Source: an uncultured Collinsella sp. (GTDB taxonomy: Bacteria > Actinomycetota > Coriobacteriia > Coriobacteriales > Coriobacteriaceae). Taken from it: a stretch of DNA of 64,000 nucleotides. The translations under genes were made by a program, and so were the position numbers. The stretch is from the NCBI GenBank assembly GCA_905208635.1, contig CAJLPX010000004.1, positions 1 to 64,000 on the forward strand. Direction: 5' to 3'. Shown piece by piece: positions 26,279 to 36,100 of the stretch. Each line of letters opens with the position of its first letter. The stretch's first letter is position 1. The notes below the pieces were generated by a model. It worked only from the letters and a program-made list of their open reading frames with translations. It did not search any database and was not told the origin of the DNA.

Positions 26279-27277
26279 ATGGAAGTTCAGGGGAACGACC
26301 TGCGAAACTACGTCAAATCAATCTACAATTTAGAAAAATCAGTGCTTGTACAGCAAAACGCAATCCGTGCTCTCGAAGGCTATGTCAATTCAGAAAGAAA
26401 AAAACTGGTCCCGACCGACGTTCCAAACGACTACAACGAAAGTGGACTGGCCGGCAATATATCTTCAGGCATCTTATCGGCCCTATTGTTTGGCGCAACA
26501 TCTGCCGCAGGAATTATCGCACTGGCCTTCGTAACGGCGATCTTCGCTTCGTTTATTAGTTCGATTTTCAGCGGGTATGCATTTGTAGCCCTTATTTTTA
26601 GTCCCGACCTCGGCGGCTACTGCTCATACCTAGTAAAGCCCTTTTTTGGCTTTATTAATGTGATTAAACCATTTCTCCCTCTTGCAATAACCACGCTAAT
26701 TGGAATCGGCTTTCTGCTTGGCATGGGCGGACGGTCGCACGAGAAAAGCGAAAAGATAAAAGCAAATAATCGGAAGGAGACAATTCTCGAGAATAATCGC
26801 CAAAAAACGCTCTTATTGGAGGATTTAAATGCATCCGAGGCGAAAAACCTCAATAAAATGAGGGCTAAACTACAAGAATCCGAATCTCTTTTGAACGATT
26901 TCTATAGCGTTGGTTTGATCTATCCAAAATATCGCTCTCTTATCCCCATGGCGTCAATTAGCGAATATTTCGAAGCAGGCAGATGTTCGACGCTCGGTGA
27001 AGCTTATAACATCTTTGAAATGGAACGTAAATTAGGTACCATTATCGATAAGCTAGATATTGTCATCGATAAGTTAGACGAGATTAGCTCTCAACAACGA
27101 CTCGTTTACGAAGCCGTTGAAGCCTCGGATAAAACAATCCAAAATATGAGTCAAGCGGTTAACAGTCTTTCAAATTCCGCTTATTCGATTCAACTAGACG
27201 CAGCATATGCCGCATCAAATACTCAAATCATTGCTAAAAACAGCGAGTATCAACGATTCCTAACAATGATTCGATAA
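26279..27277 (+). CDS. Unknown membrane protein with coiled-coil domain, AT-rich island
   Basis: A 332-aa protein not recognised. Visible: polar N-terminus with a short helix (about 1-55), a hydrophobic region with two to four segments (about 60-160: ISSGILSALLFGATSAAGII, AITTLIGIGFLLGMGG), then a basic/acidic coiled-coil stretch (about 160-205) and a helical C-terminus with heptads (IIDKLDIVIDKLDEISSQQR). Codon use is AT-rich unlike its surroundings. AAGGAAGG precedes ATG 26279. With its divergent XRE gene it forms a compact acquired module; whether it acts in phage exclusion, toxin action or envelope function cannot be told. Confidence 0.7.
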   Translation: MEVQGNDLRNYVKSIYNLEKSVLVQQNAIRALEGYVNSERKKLVPTDVPNDYNESGLAGNISSGILSALLFGATSAAGIIALAFVTAIFASFISSIFSGYAFVALIFSPDLGGYCSYLVKPFFGFINVIKPFLPLAITTLIGIGFLLGMGGRSHEKSEKIKANNRKETILENNRQKTLLLEDLNASEAKNLNKMRAKLQESESLLNDFYSVGLIYPKYRSLIPMASISEYFEAGRCSTLGEAYNIFEMERKLGTIIDKLDIVIDKLDEISSQQRLVYEAVEASDKTIQNMSQAVNSLSNSAYSIQLDAAYAASNTQIIAKNSEYQRFLTMIR

Positions 27278-27343
27278 GGCAAAGAGCGCGTTGATCCGCC
27301 CCAAATACCTTATTAATCACAATGAAATAAATCGACTTAGAAT

Positions 27344-27367
27344 AGGGGCAACTTGTATGTTGCCCCC
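27344..27367 (+). terminator. Probable terminator of the island gene
   Basis: GGGGCAACTTG/ATGTTGCCCC hairpin about 70 nt after the stop of the membrane protein; the following tract is only weakly T-rich. Confidence 0.5.
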
Positions 27368-27417
27368 ACCTCTTAACTCAGTTGCAAATATATAAACAAT
27401 CGAAATGTCAATAACGC

Positions 27418-27580
27418 TACACTTTACGCCGTTGCGTATTCACGCGGTAGAGCTCCACCAGACCGCGGAGGGTGAGCGCGGCGCCGGGAACAAGGCCATG
27501 GCGCAGCAGACCCGCCATCTCGCGTGCGGCGTCGCCGGTGATCACGATGGGCGCCAGTTCCTCCCCCACCGGCGCCCTCA
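27418..27580 (-). pseudogene. Divergent duplicate of the coaX 3' end
   Basis: Read on the minus strand this encodes about 50 residues, APIVITGDAAREMAGLLRHG then ALTLRGLVELYRVNTQRRKV and a TAG stop, matching the C-terminus of the neighbouring CoaX (PIVITGDDAEALAALVGHTL, ALTLRGLAELYRINQKPRRV) but clearly not identical. It has no start and joins directly onto the true coaX stop in another frame. It is a relic of a second, diverged coaX allele, best explained by recombination or by island insertion at the coaX 3' end. Confidence 0.8.
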
Positions 27581-27583
27581 CCT

Positions 27584-28435
27584 TTACACGCGGCGGGGCT
27601 TTTGGTTGATGCGGTAGAGCTCGGCGAGACCCCGCAGCGTCAGCGCGTCATCCACCGTCAGGGTATGGCCGACAAGGGCCGCGAGTGCCTCGGCATCGTC
27701 GCCGGTGATGACGATGGGCACGCCACCCTCCCCCGCCGCCTTGGTCGCGCGCATCTCGGCGAGCACCATGTCGAGCATGCCGTCGATGCGGGCTACCTCG
27801 CCCAAAACCACACCCGAGCGCATGGCCTCGCGCGTGTTGCGTCCGATGACGTGCGTTGGCGCCGAGGGCTCAACCTGGGGTAGGCGCGCTGCTGCCGCCG
27901 AAAGCGAACGGGCGCCGAGGGCCAGGCCTGGCGCGATAACGCCGCCCACAAAGGTACCGTGCGCGTCGATGACCTCGATATTGGTCGTCGTGCCCAGGTC
28001 AATCACGATGCACGGCGAGCCGTAGACGGCGCGGGCCGCCACGGCATCGGCGATGCGGTCGGGGCCGATCTCGGCCGGATCGTCGTAGTGCACGGGTATG
28101 CCGGTCTTAAGTCCCGGCCCCACGGTGAGCACGCGCCCCGTGCAGGTGCGGGAAAGTGCCGCCTTCCACGGGCGCTCGAGCGCCGGGACTACACAGCTCA
28201 GCACGGCCGCGGCGGGTGCAAGCACCCCGGGCACACCTGCATCGACGGCGAGCGCGCCCATGACCTGCACAAGTCGCATGCGCGCTTCGTCGGCCGTAAT
28301 GCTCGACGGCGTCGTGATCTCGCATGTCGCAAGCGGACATTCCTGCGCCGCGGCCGAATCCTCTGCAAACAGGCCAAAGCGAATAAACGTGTTGCCCACG
28401 TCGACCGTCAATATATATGCGCACCCATTAAGCAT
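27584..28435 (-). CDS. coaX: Type III pantothenate kinase
   Basis: First step of CoA synthesis. The 283-aa ASKHA-fold protein starts with ILTVDVGNTFIRFGLF (phosphate-1 loop) and has GPDRIADAVAA and IDLGTTTNIEVID (phosphate-2) and GGVIAPGL. The type III enzyme is not feedback-inhibited by CoA. A 34-bp perfect hairpin lies between its start and the divergent OPT gene. Confidence 0.93.
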   Translation of the reverse strand: MLNGCAYILTVDVGNTFIRFGLFAEDSAAAQECPLATCEITTPSSITADEARMRLVQVMGALAVDAGVPGVLAPAAAVLSCVVPALERPWKAALSRTCTGRVLTVGPGLKTGIPVHYDDPAEIGPDRIADAVAARAVYGSPCIVIDLGTTTNIEVIDAHGTFVGGVIAPGLALGARSLSAAAARLPQVEPSAPTHVIGRNTREAMRSGVVLGEVARIDGMLDMVLAEMRATKAAGEGGVPIVITGDDAEALAALVGHTLTVDDALTLRGLAELYRINQKPRRV

Positions 28436-28472
28436 CGTCGGCGCTCCTTTCGTCTGCCCAGCAGTATATCCC

Positions 28473-28550
28473 GATGATTATTCTGGGACGGGGATTTAAA
28501 AATCATTGCGTACCTGATGATTTTTAAATCCCCGTCCCAGAATAATCATC
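28473..28550. repeat. 78-nt perfect hairpin between divergent genes
   Basis: Arms of 34 bp pair without a mismatch (28473-28506 with 28517-28550) around a 10-nt loop. Each arm contains CTGGGACGGGGATTTAAAAA or its complement. It sits between two divergent gene starts, so a terminator role is unlikely. Confidence 0.8.
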
Positions 28551-28724
28551 CTTCGGCTTCGTTTGGGATAGCTAAAAAAGCCCAGTCCCAAATTAACTGC
28601 CGTGCCGCTATACTGGTGCGCGGTCGTTTGCGAGCTCACGCGGCGGCCCTTGGTAACCCGACTTCCCGCGCCGTATCCGTAGCGGCGCTCCCGGGGGAAG
28701 CGGATATACGCAAAGGAGTTCTAT

Positions 28725-30428
28725 ATGAGCAATCCCTCGAACCGCGCTTCGATGCGCGGGCAACTCACGCTGCGCGGCGTCGTCATCGGCGTCCTTGGCT
28801 GCGTGATCATCACGGCAAGCTCGGCCTATACCGCCCTCAAGATGGGCGCACTCCCCTGGCCGATCATTTTCGCCGCCGTCATTTCGCTGTTCTTCCTGAA
28901 GCTCATGGGCAACGCCAGCCTCAACGAGGCCAACGTCACCCACACCATCATGTCCGCGGGCGCCATGGTCGCCGGCGGCCTGGCGTTTACCATCCCGGGC
29001 GCCTGGATGCTGGGCTATGCCGACCAGATCAGCTGGCTCGACATGTTTATCGTGGCACTCGCCGGCACGATCTTGGGCCTGCTGGCAACGGCGCTCATCC
29101 ACCGCCACTTTATCGTGGACGCCGCGCTGGAGTTTCCCACCGGCAATGCCGCAGCTCAGACACTGCGCGCCACCGAGGCCGGCGGCAAGATCGGCAAGCA
29201 GCTCTTTGGCTCCATGGCCATCGCAGGCATCTACAGCGTGCTTCGCGACGCTCTGGGCGTGGTGCCCAGCATGCTGTGCACGCTCAATATCCCCGGCGTG
29301 ACCTTTGCCATCTATAACTCGCCCATGCTGCTCTCCATCGGCTTTTTGGTTGGCTTCGCCCCGGTTGCCTTCTGGTTTGCCGGCGCGCTGCTAGGTAACT
29401 TTGGCATCATCGTGGGCGGCACCGCTGCCGGTCTATTCGACGTTGTGACTGCGCAGGGCATCGTCAAATCGCTCGGCATGGGCCTCATGATGGGCTTTGG
29501 CGTCGCCGTCGTCCTCAAGGACATCCTGCCGCAGGTCGCCGGCATCGCCCGCGGCCTCGCCGCCGACAGCTCCAGCGACACCGACGAGCAGTCGCTCATC
29601 TCGGGCTCGCTTAAGCTCGACGCCGGCATCATCGGCCTGGGTACTGCCGCCATCGCCGTGATCGTCGCCATCGCGCTCGACCTTGGCCCCGTCCCGGCCG
29701 TCATCGTCACGCTGTTCACCTTTGTCACCACCATCATGAGCGCGCAGAGCTGCGGCCAGACGGGCATCGACCCCATGGAGATCTTCGGCCTCATCGTCAT
29801 GCTCATCGTGGCTGCCTTCGCACAGATCGCCCAGGTCAAGCTGTTCTTTATCGCCGGCATCGTGGCCGTGGCATGCGGCCTTGCGGGCGACGTCATGAAC
29901 GACTTTAAGGCCGGCGCCGTGCTGGGCACCAATCCGCGTGCGCAGTGGATCGGCCAGGCCATCGGCGGCATCGTGGGCGCCCTGGTCGCCGCTGCCGTCA
30001 TGGTCGCGCTCGTCACCGCCTATGGTCCGGATGCTTTCGGCCCCGACAAGAGCTTTGTGGCCGCGCAGGCAAGCGTCGTCGCCACCATGGTCTCGGGCAT
30101 CCCGAGCGTGCCGTGGTTCGCAGGCGGCTTTATCGCCGGCATCGTCATGTACTGGCTCGGCATTCCGGCCATGATGATCGGCCTAGGCGTGTATCTGCCG
30201 TTCTACATGTCGCTCACGGCCTTCTTGGGCTCCTGCGTCAAGCTCGCCTACGACAAGTGGGCCGCACGCCGCGACGCCGCTGCCGGTCTTTCGGACGAGG
30301 AGAAGGCCTCCAAGGATGCCGCCTTCCAGGAGCAGGGCCTGGTCGTCGCCAGCGGCCTGCTCGGCGGCGAGTCCATCGTCGGCGTTATCCTGGCGTTTGT
30401 CTCTGTTGGTCTGAGCCTGCTGGGGTAG
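28725..30428 (+). CDS. OPT-family oligopeptide/metal-chelate transporter
   Basis: A 567-aa polytopic protein with about 14 membrane segments. The start (TLRGVVIGVLGCVIITASSA), the NEANVTHTIMSAG loop and EFPTGNAAAQTLRATEAGGK are typical of bacterial OPT proteins. Family members import oligopeptides or siderophore-metal complexes with protons. AAAGGAG lies upstream of ATG 28725. Single gene with its own terminator. Confidence 0.9.
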   Translation: MSNPSNRASMRGQLTLRGVVIGVLGCVIITASSAYTALKMGALPWPIIFAAVISLFFLKLMGNASLNEANVTHTIMSAGAMVAGGLAFTIPGAWMLGYADQISWLDMFIVALAGTILGLLATALIHRHFIVDAALEFPTGNAAAQTLRATEAGGKIGKQLFGSMAIAGIYSVLRDALGVVPSMLCTLNIPGVTFAIYNSPMLLSIGFLVGFAPVAFWFAGALLGNFGIIVGGTAAGLFDVVTAQGIVKSLGMGLMMGFGVAVVLKDILPQVAGIARGLAADSSSDTDEQSLISGSLKLDAGIIGLGTAAIAVIVAIALDLGPVPAVIVTLFTFVTTIMSAQSCGQTGIDPMEIFGLIVMLIVAAFAQIAQVKLFFIAGIVAVACGLAGDVMNDFKAGAVLGTNPRAQWIGQAIGGIVGALVAAAVMVALVTAYGPDAFGPDKSFVAAQASVVATMVSGIPSVPWFAGGFIAGIVMYWLGIPAMMIGLGVYLPFYMSLTAFLGSCVKLAYDKWAARRDAAAGLSDEEKASKDAAFQEQGLVVASGLLGGESIVGVILAFVSVGLSLLG

Positions 30429-30454
30429 GCCGAACAACAACGCACCAGCGCAGA

Positions 30455-30491
30455 GCGCGGGGTCGGAATCAAACCGGCCCCGTGCTTTTTT
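30455..30491 (+). terminator. Intrinsic terminator of the OPT gene
   Basis: GCGCGGGGTCGG/CCGGCCCCGTGC stem followed by TTTTTT, 27 nt after the stop. Confidence 0.88.
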
Positions 30492-30643
30492 GTCTATTTG
30501 ACTCTTATGATCCTCACGGCGTTTTAGCCATGTCGATTGGCCTGACTTCCAGGTCAACAAACCTTGTCTGACACCTCGCCTAACGCGGTGTAGAGTAAAG
30601 ACGACAGACGCAAGAAGCGGCTCAGAAGCTAAACGAGGTAAGC

Positions 30644-31783
30644 ATGGAACTCGACAAACAACAGATCAAGCGGCTGCGCGAGCGTCATCATCGTCGTCAC
30701 GGTATACGCCCTGCACACAGCGAGGCCATGGAGAATGCCACCCGTTTCCTTAAGCAGGCGTTCAACATACGCGAGGGACGCGCGCCCTATCACGTGATTC
30801 GCAAGCGCTTTGTAAACGGGGCGCGCCTGACTGGCTCGCACTTATGCATCCTGATCATTGCCATGTTGATCGCGAGCATCGGCCTCGATATCGACTCGGA
30901 CATTGCCATCGTGGGCGCCATGCTCATCTGTCCGCTCATGGGCTCGGTCCTTGCCATGGCATACGGCATCGCCACGCTCGACCGCGAGATTGCCGTCGAG
31001 GCAATTGCCGGCCTCGCGCTGCAGATGGTCTTTTGTCTAATCACGTCCACGCTGTACTTTAAGCTCTCGCCCCTTGGCACCACCACGGCCGCCATCATCG
31101 ACAACTCGACACCGACTGTGTGGGACCTTGCCGTCGCGCTCGCGGGCGGCTTTGCGGGCGGACTGGGCAACTCGCGCGACCAGGAACCCGCCACGCTCAT
31201 CGCCGGCGTGGCCGTGGCGACCGCGCTCATGCCGCCCCTGTGCGCGGCGGGCTATGGCATCGCCATCGCAAGCGGGTCGCTGTTTCTCTCGGCCCTCTAC
31301 GAGTTTGGCATCAACGTGGTCTTTATCGCACTGGCTGCCGAAGCCGTGCTGCTTCTTTTGCGCGTGCCGCTCAAGCGCGACCTCAACGGCGACGGCATTG
31401 TGACCGCCGAGGAAAATGCCGAGGTCGATGAGCTGTCACACAAGGTGCGCCGCCGCATCATCGTGGGCACGGTGATCTTTGCCATCCCCTGCATCGTTAT
31501 GACCGCGGGATCCATTGGCTCGGCGCAGGCCGGCGTGCAGGACGGCTATGGCGTCACCGAAACCACGCGCGAGCTTGCCGCGGTGCTGCCGGGCTTTAAG
31601 GATTACACCGTTGCCGTCGAGACCTCGGCCACCGAAGGCGAGGAGGAGGGTCTTGTCGAGCGCGAGGTTGTCGCCCATGTGACGACAAGCGAGGCGCTTG
31701 GGGCACACGACCGCCGTGTAGCCCGCAAGCTCATCGACCTCAATGTGCCCGAGCTCGATCGCGTGGAGTTCGATGTGAAGTGA
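30644..31783 (+). CDS. DUF389 / TIGR00341 membrane protein
   Basis: A 379-aa protein with five or six helices in the core (LCILIIAMLIASIGLD, GAMLICPLMGSVLAMAYGIA, GVAVATALMPPLCAAGYGIA), the conserved DUF389 pattern, followed by a soluble C-terminal domain (about 290-379). Function unknown. The basic N-terminus (RERHHRRHG) is cytoplasmic by the positive-inside rule. GAGGTAAGC precedes ATG 30644. Confidence 0.88.
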   Translation: MELDKQQIKRLRERHHRRHGIRPAHSEAMENATRFLKQAFNIREGRAPYHVIRKRFVNGARLTGSHLCILIIAMLIASIGLDIDSDIAIVGAMLICPLMGSVLAMAYGIATLDREIAVEAIAGLALQMVFCLITSTLYFKLSPLGTTTAAIIDNSTPTVWDLAVALAGGFAGGLGNSRDQEPATLIAGVAVATALMPPLCAAGYGIAIASGSLFLSALYEFGINVVFIALAAEAVLLLLRVPLKRDLNGDGIVTAEENAEVDELSHKVRRRIIVGTVIFAIPCIVMTAGSIGSAQAGVQDGYGVTETTRELAAVLPGFKDYTVAVETSATEGEEEGLVEREVVAHVTTSEALGAHDRRVARKLIDLNVPELDRVEFDVK

Positions 31784-31856
31784 TGCCGGCGCGGGATGAA
31801 TGCTCGCACGGACGCAAGTTACGACGAGGCGCAGACGCGATACGGACACGAGCAAA

Positions 31857-31897
31857 TTGCGGGGTGCAGTTCACACCCGAGCCCCGCTCGCTGTTTT
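31857..31897 (+). terminator. Possible terminator after the DUF389 gene
   Basis: GCGGGGTG...CACACCCGAGCCCCGC imperfect stem followed by TCGCTGTTTTATT, about 75 nt after the stop. Confidence 0.4.
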
Positions 31898-31908
31898 ATT
31901 GCCGTGAA

Positions 31909-32358
31909 TCAGACGTCCGCATCGACATCGCCTGACTCCACCGTAAACGCCGGATCGGTGCTCACAAGATAAAATCGGGTCACCTTAGTATTTCTAATTA
32001 GGTAAATCTGCCCCTGATTGCGTCGGCGCGATATATACGCAACGTGAACCGTGCCGAATTCTTCGCCGTTTTCCTTCTTTAATACCAGGATATTGGGATC
32101 ATCCGTACGCTTAAACTGCCCGTCAACGCAGCTGCCGTCTTTGTCGACCAGTTGCCAACGATGGTTATCCTCTTCAAGAAAGGCCAGGGTTTCCAGACTT
32201 GTTTTGTCATCCCGATAGTAACCGTCAATGGCAAAGCCTTCGGAAACGCATTCCTGCATATAGGATGTTTCTCGATTTATAGCAAGCTGCCCTGCAGCGC
32301 CCAGGAGCACAGCCAGGCAAACCACTGCAAGGGTTATCGAAATAACACGGCGATCCAT
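31909..32358 (-). CDS. Unknown membrane-anchored small protein
   Basis: A 149-aa protein with one N-terminal hydrophobic segment (ISITLAVVCLAVLLGAAGQL, about 6-26) that could be an uncleaved signal anchor, then a soluble, probably extracytoplasmic beta-rich domain (LVDKDGSCVDGQFKRTDDPN, VHVAYISRRRNQGQIYLIRN). No family recognised. Codon use is slightly AT-richer than its neighbours. Confidence 0.6.
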   Translation of the reverse strand: MDRRVISITLAVVCLAVLLGAAGQLAINRETSYMQECVSEGFAIDGYYRDDKTSLETLAFLEEDNHRWQLVDKDGSCVDGQFKRTDDPNILVLKKENGEEFGTVHVAYISRRRNQGQIYLIRNTKVTRFYLVSTDPAFTVESGDVDADV

Positions 32359-32548
32359 GTTAGCCCAACCGATAGTTGTTTAACGGAGCACGAAACATAC
32401 CTGGAACCTCCGATATCAGGGCAAACGTCACCTACGGCCTGCCGGCAATCATATGTTTCCAACATCAAACCATATGGCTGCCACTCGCGGAGGGGGCATC
32501 GGCGAACGGCGTGTTTTCATACTCTATTGGTCAAACCTAAGCGCAGCG

Positions 32549-33062
32549 CTACAACTTGTACTTGTACACGCGATAGATGTACTTCTCGGCTTCCATCTCG
32601 TAGGTGGCGATGGGCAGCCCGCAGCGATCGTACTCGGTAAAGGTCTTGGCCTGGCCCGATGCCACGAGCATGCTGTTCGAATTGCCGACGCGCTGCGCAC
32701 TGCTGACGTAGCCCGAGAACGGCACCGCGATCTGGTCCTCGAGCTCGTAGGTGCGTGCGGTCTCGTCCACCGCGAACACGCGCCCAAACGAATGCGTGCC
32801 CTTGCTGTAATCAGTCACTACCGCGGCGCCCAGCTGGCCCCAGTCGAACTTGGGATAGCTTTCTGCCGCACCAAAGTTGTTGTCGTATAGCAGCACCTGG
32901 TAGCGACCAATCGCGGTCGTCTCGTCATTTGGCAGATAGGTCAAACTGTGCTGGCCTGCGTTGAGCGAAAAATCGCCTTGGGCCCGCAGCAACTTGTCCT
33001 CAAAGCCCGGACCGGCCCAAAAATCGGGCAAGCCCACGGAAGGCTGTAGCAAGGTCATTTGC
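32549..33062 (-). pseudogene. C-terminal remnant of an aryl-sulfate sulfotransferase (ASST)
   Basis: About 165 residues resemble the C-terminal beta-propeller blades of bacterial arylsulfotransferases: AGQHSLTYLPNDETTAIGRY, LLYDNNFGAAESYPKFDW, SYVSSAQRVGN-type GNSNSMLVASGQAKT and a YIYRVYKYKL end. Intact proteins are roughly 500-600 aa, so the catalytic His part is gone. The open frame runs to 33109 through the terminator of the upstream gene, and there is no ribosome site, so I take it as a truncated relic. Confidence 0.7.
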
Positions 33063-33083
33063 GCAACATATGTCCAGCAAAAA

Positions 33084-33117
33084 CGGGTGGTAGCCGTACC
33101 GGCTACCACCCGTTTGT
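33084..33117 (-). terminator. Intrinsic terminator of the giant activase gene
   Basis: AAACGGGTGGTAGCC/GGCTACCACCCGTTT stem followed on the minus strand by TTTTTG; 27 nt after the stop at 33144. Confidence 0.88.
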
Positions 33118-33143
33118 CTCATATCCAGCCCAAAGCAGGCCAG

Positions 33144-36100
33144 CTACTTCTTAATGCCGCGTCCCAGGCGCCCAGCGACCGATGCCACGGCCTCCTCGCT
33201 GGTCGGTCCGCAGCTCACGCAGCCGTCGTGGGCACGCATCTGGCCGGTGACCTCGTCCATCGCGAGTGGCGCCACCTTCTCGAGCTTAAAGCCCTTACCG
33301 GCGCGCATGTTCTCCTTGGCCACACTGATCATGAGCTTAATGCGGTTGAGCTGGTTGACCTCGGACGCGCCGGGGTCGTAGTCCACCGCGACGATGTTGC
33401 TCTCGGGGTGCTGACGGCGCAGCTCCTTGATCACGGCCTTACCCACCACATGGTTAGGCAGGCACGCGAAGGGCTGCGTGCAGATGATGTTGGGCGCGCC
33501 ATGGTCAATCAGGTCGAGCATCTCGGCCGTGAGCAACCAGCCCTCGCCCATGTTGTTGCACACCGAAAGCACCGTGCGGGCCTTGTCGGCCATGGTGCCG
33601 ATGCGCTCGGGCGCCTCAAAGCGGCGGGACTTCTCGAGCAGCTCTTCCACCGGCGTGCGCATCCAGTCCACAAGCTTGATGAGCGCCTGCATACCAGCGC
33701 GCGTGGTAGCAGAGCTTCCCAACTCGTCCTTCTGCAGCTCGGCGTTGCTCATGGAGTACAGGAAGAAGTCGAGCAGACCCGGCACCACGGCCTCGCAGCC
33801 CTCGCGCTCGATCACGTCGACCACGTGGTTGTTGGCCGTAGGGTGGAACTTGACCAAGATCTCGCCAACTACGCCCACGCGCGGCTTGGTGCCCTCGCCC
33901 ACGAGCGGCATGGTGTCGAACGCGCGGATGGCCTCGCGGCACAGCTTGGTGTAGTTGTGGCGGTTGAACTTAGGCGCCAGCTTGCGAGCACGCGCCATGT
34001 ACTCCTCGTAGAGTGCGTTCGCCGCACCGGGCGTGGCCTCGTACGGACGGCAGCGGTAGAGCATCTGCATCATCACGTCGCCAAAGAGCACCGCGTAGAC
34101 TGCCTGCTTAAGCAGCGCCGGCGTAATCTTAAAGCCGGGGTTGTCCTCGCCGAGCGCCACTGCCGAAAGCGAGATCACCGGAATCTCGGGGTGGCCGCTC
34201 TCGCGCAGGGCCTTGCGGATGAGCGCGATGTAGTTGGTGGCACGGCAGCCGCCGCCGGTCTGGCTGATGACCACGGCCGTCTTGGACAGGTCGTACCGGC
34301 CGCTCTCGATAGCCTCCATAATCTGGCCCGTTACCAAAATCGACGGGTAGCAGATGTCGTTGTTCACGTAGCGCAGGCCTGCCTCGACGGCGTCGTGATC
34401 GGTCGAGGGAAGCAGCTCCAGGTTGTAGCCGGCACCACGGAACACCTCTTTGACCAGGTCAAAGTGGATCGGTGCCATCTGCGGGCATAGGATGGTGTAG
34501 CCCTCCTCGCGCATCTGCTCGGTAAAGGGCACCTTGGGCCACGCGGTCGAGGCGCTCTCGCGTTGCGCCTCGAACGTGTACTTGCGGCTCGCAAACGCGG
34601 GAGCATCCGTGGAAGGCGCCACCGGCGCGGCATCGCCCTGCTCGTAAGCCTCGCCCGCGGCGGTTGCCTCGGCCAGACGTTCGGCCTCCTGGTCCTTGAG
34701 GGCAGCCATGAGCGAGCGGATGCGGATGCGCGCGGCGCCCAGGTTGGACACCTCGTCGATCTTGAGCACGGTGTAAATCTTGCCGCTGGCCTCAAGGATT
34801 TCCTGCACCTGATCGGTGGTCAGGGCGTCCAAGCCGCAGCCGAAGGAGTTGAGCTGAATCAGGTCCAGGTCGTTGCGCATCGTCACAAAACGGGCGACGG
34901 CGTACAGGCGGCTGTGGTACATCCACTGGTCGACCACGCGGATGGGGCGCTCGGGCTTTACCAGATGCGCGAGCGAATCCTCAGTAAAGACCGCAAAGCC
35001 AAAGCTCGAGATAAGCTCGGGCAGGGCGTGGTTGATCTCGGGGTCGTTATGGTAGGGACGACCGGCGAGCACGACGCCGTGACCGCCGTGGTCCTCGACC
35101 CACTTAAGAGCCTCCTCGCCCATGGTCTGGATGTCCTCGTGGAAACGCGCATCGGCCTCAAAGGCGGCGTTGACGGCGGCATCGACCTCGGAACGCGTGA
35201 TCTTGGGCCCACGCACGCGACCGCGACCGGCTTGCGCATCGGCCACACGGTCGACGGCGAGCACCTGGTACAGACGGCGCTTGAGCTCGGTCTTGTCATG
35301 ATAGGGCACAAACGGGTACAGGAACTCGATATTCTGCTCGCGAATCTCATCGATATTGAGCGCCAACGCCGTGGGGTAGCTCATGACGATGGGGCAGTTG
35401 TAGCAGTTACCGGCCGTCGGGTCCTCCTTGCGCTCCCAGCGCACGCACGGCATCCAGATAAAGTCGACATCGCGGTCGATGAGGTTCATAACGTGGCCGT
35501 GGCTCATCTTTGCCGGGTAGCACACGCTCTCGGACGGCATGGACTCGATGCCCGCCTGGTAGGTCTTTTTGCTCGACTGGTCGGACAGCTGCACGCTAAA
35601 GCCCAAGCGCGTAAAGAACGCGTGCCAGAAGGGGTAGTTCTCGTACATGTTGAGCGCGCGCGGGATGCCGACGGTGCCGCGCGGGGCCTCGTCGGGGCTC
35701 AGCACCTCGCGGTTAAAGAGCAGATCGTTCTTCTTTTTGAAGAGGTTGGGCGCCTCGGTCTTTTGCTTTTTGTGGCCGGCACCCTTCTCGCAGCGGTTAC
35801 CGGTAATGAAGCGCCTGCCGCCGCCAAAGTCGTTGACGGTGAGCTGGCAGTTGTTGGAGCAGCGGCCGCAGCGGACATGCTTTTGCGTCACGGTAAGGTG
35901 CGCGATGCCCTCGGCAGAAAGGATGGTCGAGGTGCCGTCGGCGCCGGCGCGATCGCGGGCGAGCAGGGCCGCACCATAGGCGCCCATGCAGCCGGCGATG
36001 TCGGGACGCACGGCATGAACGCCGGTGAGCTGCTCAAACGCGCGCAACGTGGCGTCGGACATAAAGGTGCCGCCCTGAACGATCACCTGGCTGCCGATCT

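Noticed and set aside
32549..33109. Intact 186-aa gene
   Set aside because: The first 15 or so codons run through the terminator of the preceding gene and no ribosome site exists; treated as an ASST remnant.
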